A stretch of DNA of 21,433 bases from the NCBI GenBank assembly GCA_029834535.1, contig JAQMWT010000221.1, positions 1-21,433 on the forward strand. Direction: 5' to 3'. This document shows, piece after piece, positions 17,255-21,433 of the stretch. The notes below the pieces were generated by a model. The model saw nothing but the letters and a program-made list of their open reading frames with translations. It was not told where the DNA came from and did no database searches. The stretch comes from Chrysophaeum taylorii. Lineage: Eukaryota > Sar > Pelagophyceae > Pelagomonadales > Pelagomonadaceae. Position numbers and translations under genes: made by a program. Position 1 is the first letter of the stretch. Each line of letters begins with the position of its first letter.

Positions 17255-18633
17255 ATCTGTCGATTAGTAGTTAGGATAATGAGACAAAGTTTTCATCTAA
17301 CCGACGCTTGGATAAACCCGCATCATGGATTCCATATATCCCTGGTACTACCGCTACCAAGCCACCTAAGGTATTATTGATGGATACTATTCATCAATCC
17401 CACGACTCTCTAAACAATGCTTACTCATTGTTAGCTACTGTGGCTGGACAGTCTGGTTTTAACGCTCGTAAGCTTCGTAATGCAAAAGATAAAGCATCGA
17501 CAATTTCACCTCGTGACACGTCTTACTATCGTCCACCTTCAAATTATAATGTCAAAGGCACCAGTTTCGACCGTCCTGTCTACTCACACTCCTCTAACCG
17601 CAACTCACGCTCCAATATGTCCTTATGGACCGGGCTACTTATCAAGTTGACCGACTTCGCCACCTGTTTGGTAAATTACAGGAAGCGAATCCCAATCCCT
17701 CTACCGATTCTAAAATGGTACAGGGGGAAATGAAGAGCTTACTGAGTACCCTTTGGATAACCGCTTCCCAAGCTTCGACACAGTCTCTAGATCCTGACGA
17801 AGCTACTCAAGTTCATCTATACTTATCTCGAGTTGATACCATGTCCAACACCATATCGAACCTCCTAGAAGCCGATAAAGAATCTCATGTTATAGAAGAA
17901 AAGTATCAAGCTGAAACTTCTGCTCCTGCAGCGTCCCCCAGTGATGCGGAGCAGAGGGGGACTGCTGAAACAGAAAAGATGTTTCATACTTTTCTAACTA
18001 TCAAAGATGATAAAATCGATAACATTCCTCAGCCGCTACTGCAGCACATAAACGCTAAAGCCCAGAATGCTATCGTTCGTCGTCAAGCTCGGGAAACTTC
18101 TTCGCACTCCGAGCTCCCCAATAATCAACCTAACGAAGACAATGAGGATGGTACAGATCCCCCTGTGTTGCTACCGAAATTAAACAATGGTTTTACACTT
18201 GTCGTAGTACCTTCCGAACAAACGCAAAGTTTCATGACACAGTACGTGTTTGGTCAAAGCTCGACACATGCCTGTTATGCAACAATGCTTAAATTGTACA
18301 ATGAGTACAATTTACCGCTAATGACTACGCCAGGATATGCTGACACGTGTGCCTCTCAACATGTGATTAACTTTAAACGTTACGCTGATCCAATACATAT
18401 CGTTAAACTACCCGAGTCCTTGTCACCCGCAATCCAGACTGCTACTGATACTCAAAGTATCACTCATGCCATGATAATGAGAACCGTCATCCCCGCTCTC
18501 CCAAAGCACCCTAAAATGGGATATGTGAAGCTAGATGTTGCGCTTTTCCTACCCAAGCAAAACGACCATAACGATCCCGATCTGCACATCATCAGCATGG
18601 CTCAATGGGGAGAAGATAAACTTGGTATACATC

Positions 18634-19048
18634 TTTGTGGGGTTGCCCTAACCCTGCGGTCGCTAACCGTTGGTTGCGATGGAGGACGGCGCCTAACACG
18701 CTTGCTCCCTACGGCGGCCCCGGCCGTCCCGGAGTGAGACGGTGCCTGCTCGCCTCCCGGGCTGGCCGGTTAGCACCCGGAAAGTCCGCGCTGGGATGGG
18801 GTTCGCTCGGTCGGGCAGAACGCGACGGACGATTGTTCGTGGACCAACACGTCCGCGGCCTGCGACGCTTTTGCACGACCTCGCACAAGACCGCGCGCAG
18901 TGGGGGTCCACCATCAACAAGTCCGTCCTCGTCCCTCGCCTCTGCCCCAACTGCGTGATTTTCCTCTGTGATTCCGCACCGGCTCCTGCCGGTCCGGCCT
19001 GGCTCCCATGCTCGGGAGAGGTCTGAAGTTAGTTAGTTTGTGGGGTTG
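18634..19048 (+). mobile_element. 5'-truncated non-LTR retrotransposon (LINE-like), 12-bp TSD
   Basis: Element 18646-19036 between exact copies of TTTGTGGGGTTG (18634-18645 and 19037-19048), with tail GAAGTTAGTTAG. Longest copy of the family also found at 8256 and 13308 (inverted). One frame (18742-19026) contains RPRPATLLHDLAQDRAQWGS, which resembles the C-terminal end of many LINE proteins, where an aspartate-rich DL..DR..W block is common; this makes a LINE more likely than a SINE. GC-rich against the AT-rich host retroelement. Taking it out restores an open frame (LCGVEFKGQ). Confidence 0.85.
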
Positions 19049-21205
19049 AATTTAAAGGACAATCAGCTAGCCAGAGTAAAATTGACGATAATGTCAAGAT
19101 TACTTTGTTTAGATTAAACATATTTTTACCGACTCTCCCCATTTATTCGCTACAACAAGCGAAAGCTCGGAAAATGGAACTTCGCTCCTTACAGATCAGA
19201 CTAAGTGCTTTTAACGAACAACGCGAAATGCTTAAGCTATACTCCAACCTTTTGGAACGTGTAATTTACGTCCCGTGGCTCAAAACCATCCTGGAGTCAA
19301 TGCATTCGCAGTTGCCTTACATACGCAAGCATTTCTCACCTCCTGTATGACGCAAGGTTACTACACGCTTACTCCATACGGTAACTACGTCTCCAAGTTC
19401 ACGAACACCTACTGTAACTCTACTTTGCTCCGGGATCTCCACTCCTGCCTTCTTGGCTTGCGCTTCCATTGACTTGCAAATCGAACATCAACGTTAAAGT
19501 TCTTGTTGAGAGCGACGAAAATCTTACGCATATGCTACGAAGACGCTTTGGTAATTCCATCGAAGTTTCCCCGTCACTACCCAAGTTTCTCACATATCTA
19601 CATCGAGCATCGGACACTGAACGTGCAAGATATTATACTGATATAGTGGAACTGACATCTCCATGCACCAATCGCAACATAATCAACGGGAGATCCATTT
19701 CGACTTTCGAGCGCGATATGGAGGACTCCTTGTTTCCAAGTGCTCTAAGTGTACTTGAGCTTTTAAAGCCCCTCATTCTTTTCATGGAGATGACGCCACC
19801 ACACTGCATCGTATGAAGATCATATACGACTTGATAATCTCATCTTCTCTACGATGCACTATACGGCGGATATAAGTGATCGATTTCCATGCTACTTGTG
19901 TGGAGATTATCAAGCCATAAAAAGATGGATCCTCGTTGCACGAAAATATAATACCGGCCATCTAGATATGCTTTCCTGGCCTAACAAACGAGTCACTTCC
20001 TTCCTGGATATTGCAGATCACGCTAACTCCACCAGTCGCAAGTTAATAGTCGACGAACCTTGGACGCAGATCTTTCCTGACATGCCATTCGTGTCTACAC
20101 TCAAATCTTACAACAGCTTCAGTCGCACAGGATCCGTTCGCTTAACAGTTACTGAACTCGAAACTTTAACCATGCTGTTTCTTCGTCTAACTCAAACAAA
20201 ACAGTCGAACATCCAAGTCAAGATGAAATGGTGGGCATTTCCAACTTCCGCTTAGGATTCGTAACTAATTCAAGGAAGCCCCTTGCTTGTATGAGATCTC
20301 CTATTGAACTCAAAGCTTTAGTGCTCCTCTATAATATTATGGGACGCTTATTCCCAAAATCCATTACATTACCTGTGTCCATTCGTATTACAACTATCGA
20401 ATCTAACCAACCATCTCACAGGTTATTCTTAAATAAATCTTCTACTTCCTCCATCATTTACATCACCGGTGGAAGACACACAGGTGGAGACATTATAGTT
20501 TCTAACTCCTCTTCTAAATACCAGGCACATATAAATGCATTTGGTGAAACCTACACCTTCCAAACACATGACACCGGAATCGATAAGACTGCTTCTCTCA
20601 CTCCTGTTACCGGTTTTCTTTGGCTATGTCAAGCCTACCATCATAATAATGAAAATCAAGACACGCGTCGTCTAGTACAAACACTGGTTTCCTATACTTC
20701 ACCTGTGCTTCACGATTCTTTCATTTTCTACCCTCAGGAAAATCGTCTCGAATTTATCGATAAAATTTTTGCTTTAAGTGACATGCATCTGTCTCAAAGC
20801 AGATACCTTGGCTTCATCACATCCAGTGATAGGAAGATGGGCGCCAAAGTTCATTCTATATATACTCCCACTCCTACTATTCGTGGGTTTGCTAACATGA
20901 TCCTGTACGATCCACGACTCGATCGCATTCGACATTACTCAACTCGCGAATTGGCACGCGCCAATAATTTCACAGCGCACCAAATCAATTTTCTTTTGTC
21001 TTTGTCCCCGGACCTATGCTGTGACATAATCGCTAATGCTATTCCGGCTGGAACATATCATGTAATTTATAAACATTTGTGTCAGATTGTCTATGACTTG
21101 CGTAAATTAACGTTATCACCATCCTTTGACCCTGATCACGCTTCTCTAACCAAAAACTACAGGTCAACCTTTCCACAAATATATTTCCTACCGACACATC
21201 CTTAA
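19049..21205 (+). pseudogene. Retroelement pol-like region, not assigned
   Basis: Continuation of the coding region after the LINE. The upstream frame re-enters at LCGVEFKGQSASQSKIDD and stays open to 19350. Later open stretches lie in alternating frames: 19469-19816, 19854-20255 (with a FPCYLCG pair of cysteines) and 20228-21205, the longest at 325 codons. No RT catalytic Y-x-D-D, no integrase triad and no clear RNase H could be found by eye; a faint likeness of 20600-21000 to the RNase H end of copia pol is too weak to name. AT-rich, same strand as gag. Decayed or a divergent element type. Confidence 0.35.
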
Positions 21206-21433
21206 TATTACACCAGAGTTCCATTATAATGTTATACATTTCTAATAAAATCTTTTCATGTTGTGACAATCTTACCTCTAATCCCAAACTTCTACCTTTT
21301 CATCTCGATTCAGTAGCTCACGTCTTCCTCTCTAACACTCCATCCGCAGATACATCATATCCCTACTACTAAAGTGAGAAACATTCCTCTCATAACTCCA
21401 AGACAGCTCCATGAGAAGCATGCGCCCTTTGAT
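21206..21433 (+). other. AT-rich tail, possible polyadenylation signal
   Basis: No gene. AATAAA occurs at 21244-21249, about 40 bases after the stop of the last open frame. No LTR copy is recognised before the window ends. Confidence 0.3.

Larger units (their letters stand above)
16241..17276 (-). mobile_element. Non-autonomous Helitron in the gag frame (1036 bp)
   Basis: In its own sense it begins TCCTAACTACTAATCGACAG at 17276 after a host A and ends GGCCTGCACTTG at 16241 before a host T. Internally: TGTC/TTTG microsatellite (17254-17218), helicase remnant, then the 19-bp array. Precise removal joins ATATA to TAATGAG and restores the gag reading frame without any extra bases, so there is no target duplication. 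It lacks the 220-bp deletion of the 12105 copy. Confidence 0.88.
15172..18645 (+). pseudogene. Retroelement gag and protease-like coding region, disrupted
   Basis: Begins MSKPKPISTTDIYKQEQILV at 15172. The frame shifts near 15465 and continues (LKTWHVNSSHQLSVDVRNNL), has a TAA at 15760 and resumes to 16240, where a Helitron (16241-17276) is inserted. Joining 16240 to 17277 keeps the frame (LLKIY then NETKF). Another shift falls near 17625, after which a 370-codon frame runs to the next insertion. At about 18336-18380 it encodes YADTCASQHVINFKRYADP, like the D-S/T-G-A-S-x-H active site of copia-type proteases but with Cys for Gly, followed by a region ending IISMAQWGEDKLGI. I infer Gag then protease of a Ty1/copia-like element; no zinc knuckle is visible. 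Decayed. Confidence 0.5.

Overview
This is eukaryotic DNA from an accessory, transposon-dense part of a nuclear genome. Polymerase motifs of eukaryotic retrotransposons, Helitron helicase motifs, long-stem LTR promoters, microsatellites and one large SANT-domain (nuclear receptor corepressor-like) gene with at most one or two tiny introns all point to an intron-poor protist or alga. A red alga is my best guess, but nothing in the window proves the lineage.

Layout. 1-787: decayed Ty3/gypsy pol, cut by a Helitron 5' end at 788. 788-~1950: chimeric block made of a Helitron 5' end with a (TGTC)n tract, an inverted LTR copy (~910-1640) and a decayed Helitron 3' region. 2371-6902 (minus): the only convincing host gene, a two-SANT corepressor-like protein; its last exon is probably joined by a 50-nt intron. 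6903-7320: its upstream region with CRE-like, CCAAT and E2F-like sites. 7320-8245: no recognised gene. 8246-8697: a 5'-truncated non-LTR element with a 10-bp target duplication and a second 280-bp element nested in it.

8750-14410 is a long Helitron. Its 5' end (8750-8797) and its body with 3' end (~13169-14410) are separated by about 4.4 kb of other DNA: a tyrosine-recombinase (Crypton-like) element with inverted termini (8798-12074) whose 3' part is packed with GGCGCC palindromes, then an 86-bp tandem repeat of which one unit carries a second, reversed Helitron (12105-12986) and the other is empty. A non-LTR copy (13308-13577) is nested in the helicase remnant.

14411-21433 is a decayed LTR retroelement: LTR (14411-~15150), Gag-like and protease-like coding sequence, then unassigned frames to the window's right part. 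It is broken by another Helitron (16241-17276) and another non-LTR copy (18646-19036). Removing either insertion in thought leaves an uninterrupted reading frame across the junction, which fixes both sets of boundaries. The main value of the window is this readable stratigraphy: three Helitron copies with defined ends, three copies of one non-LTR family with exact target duplications, and a recombinase element carried inside a Helitron.
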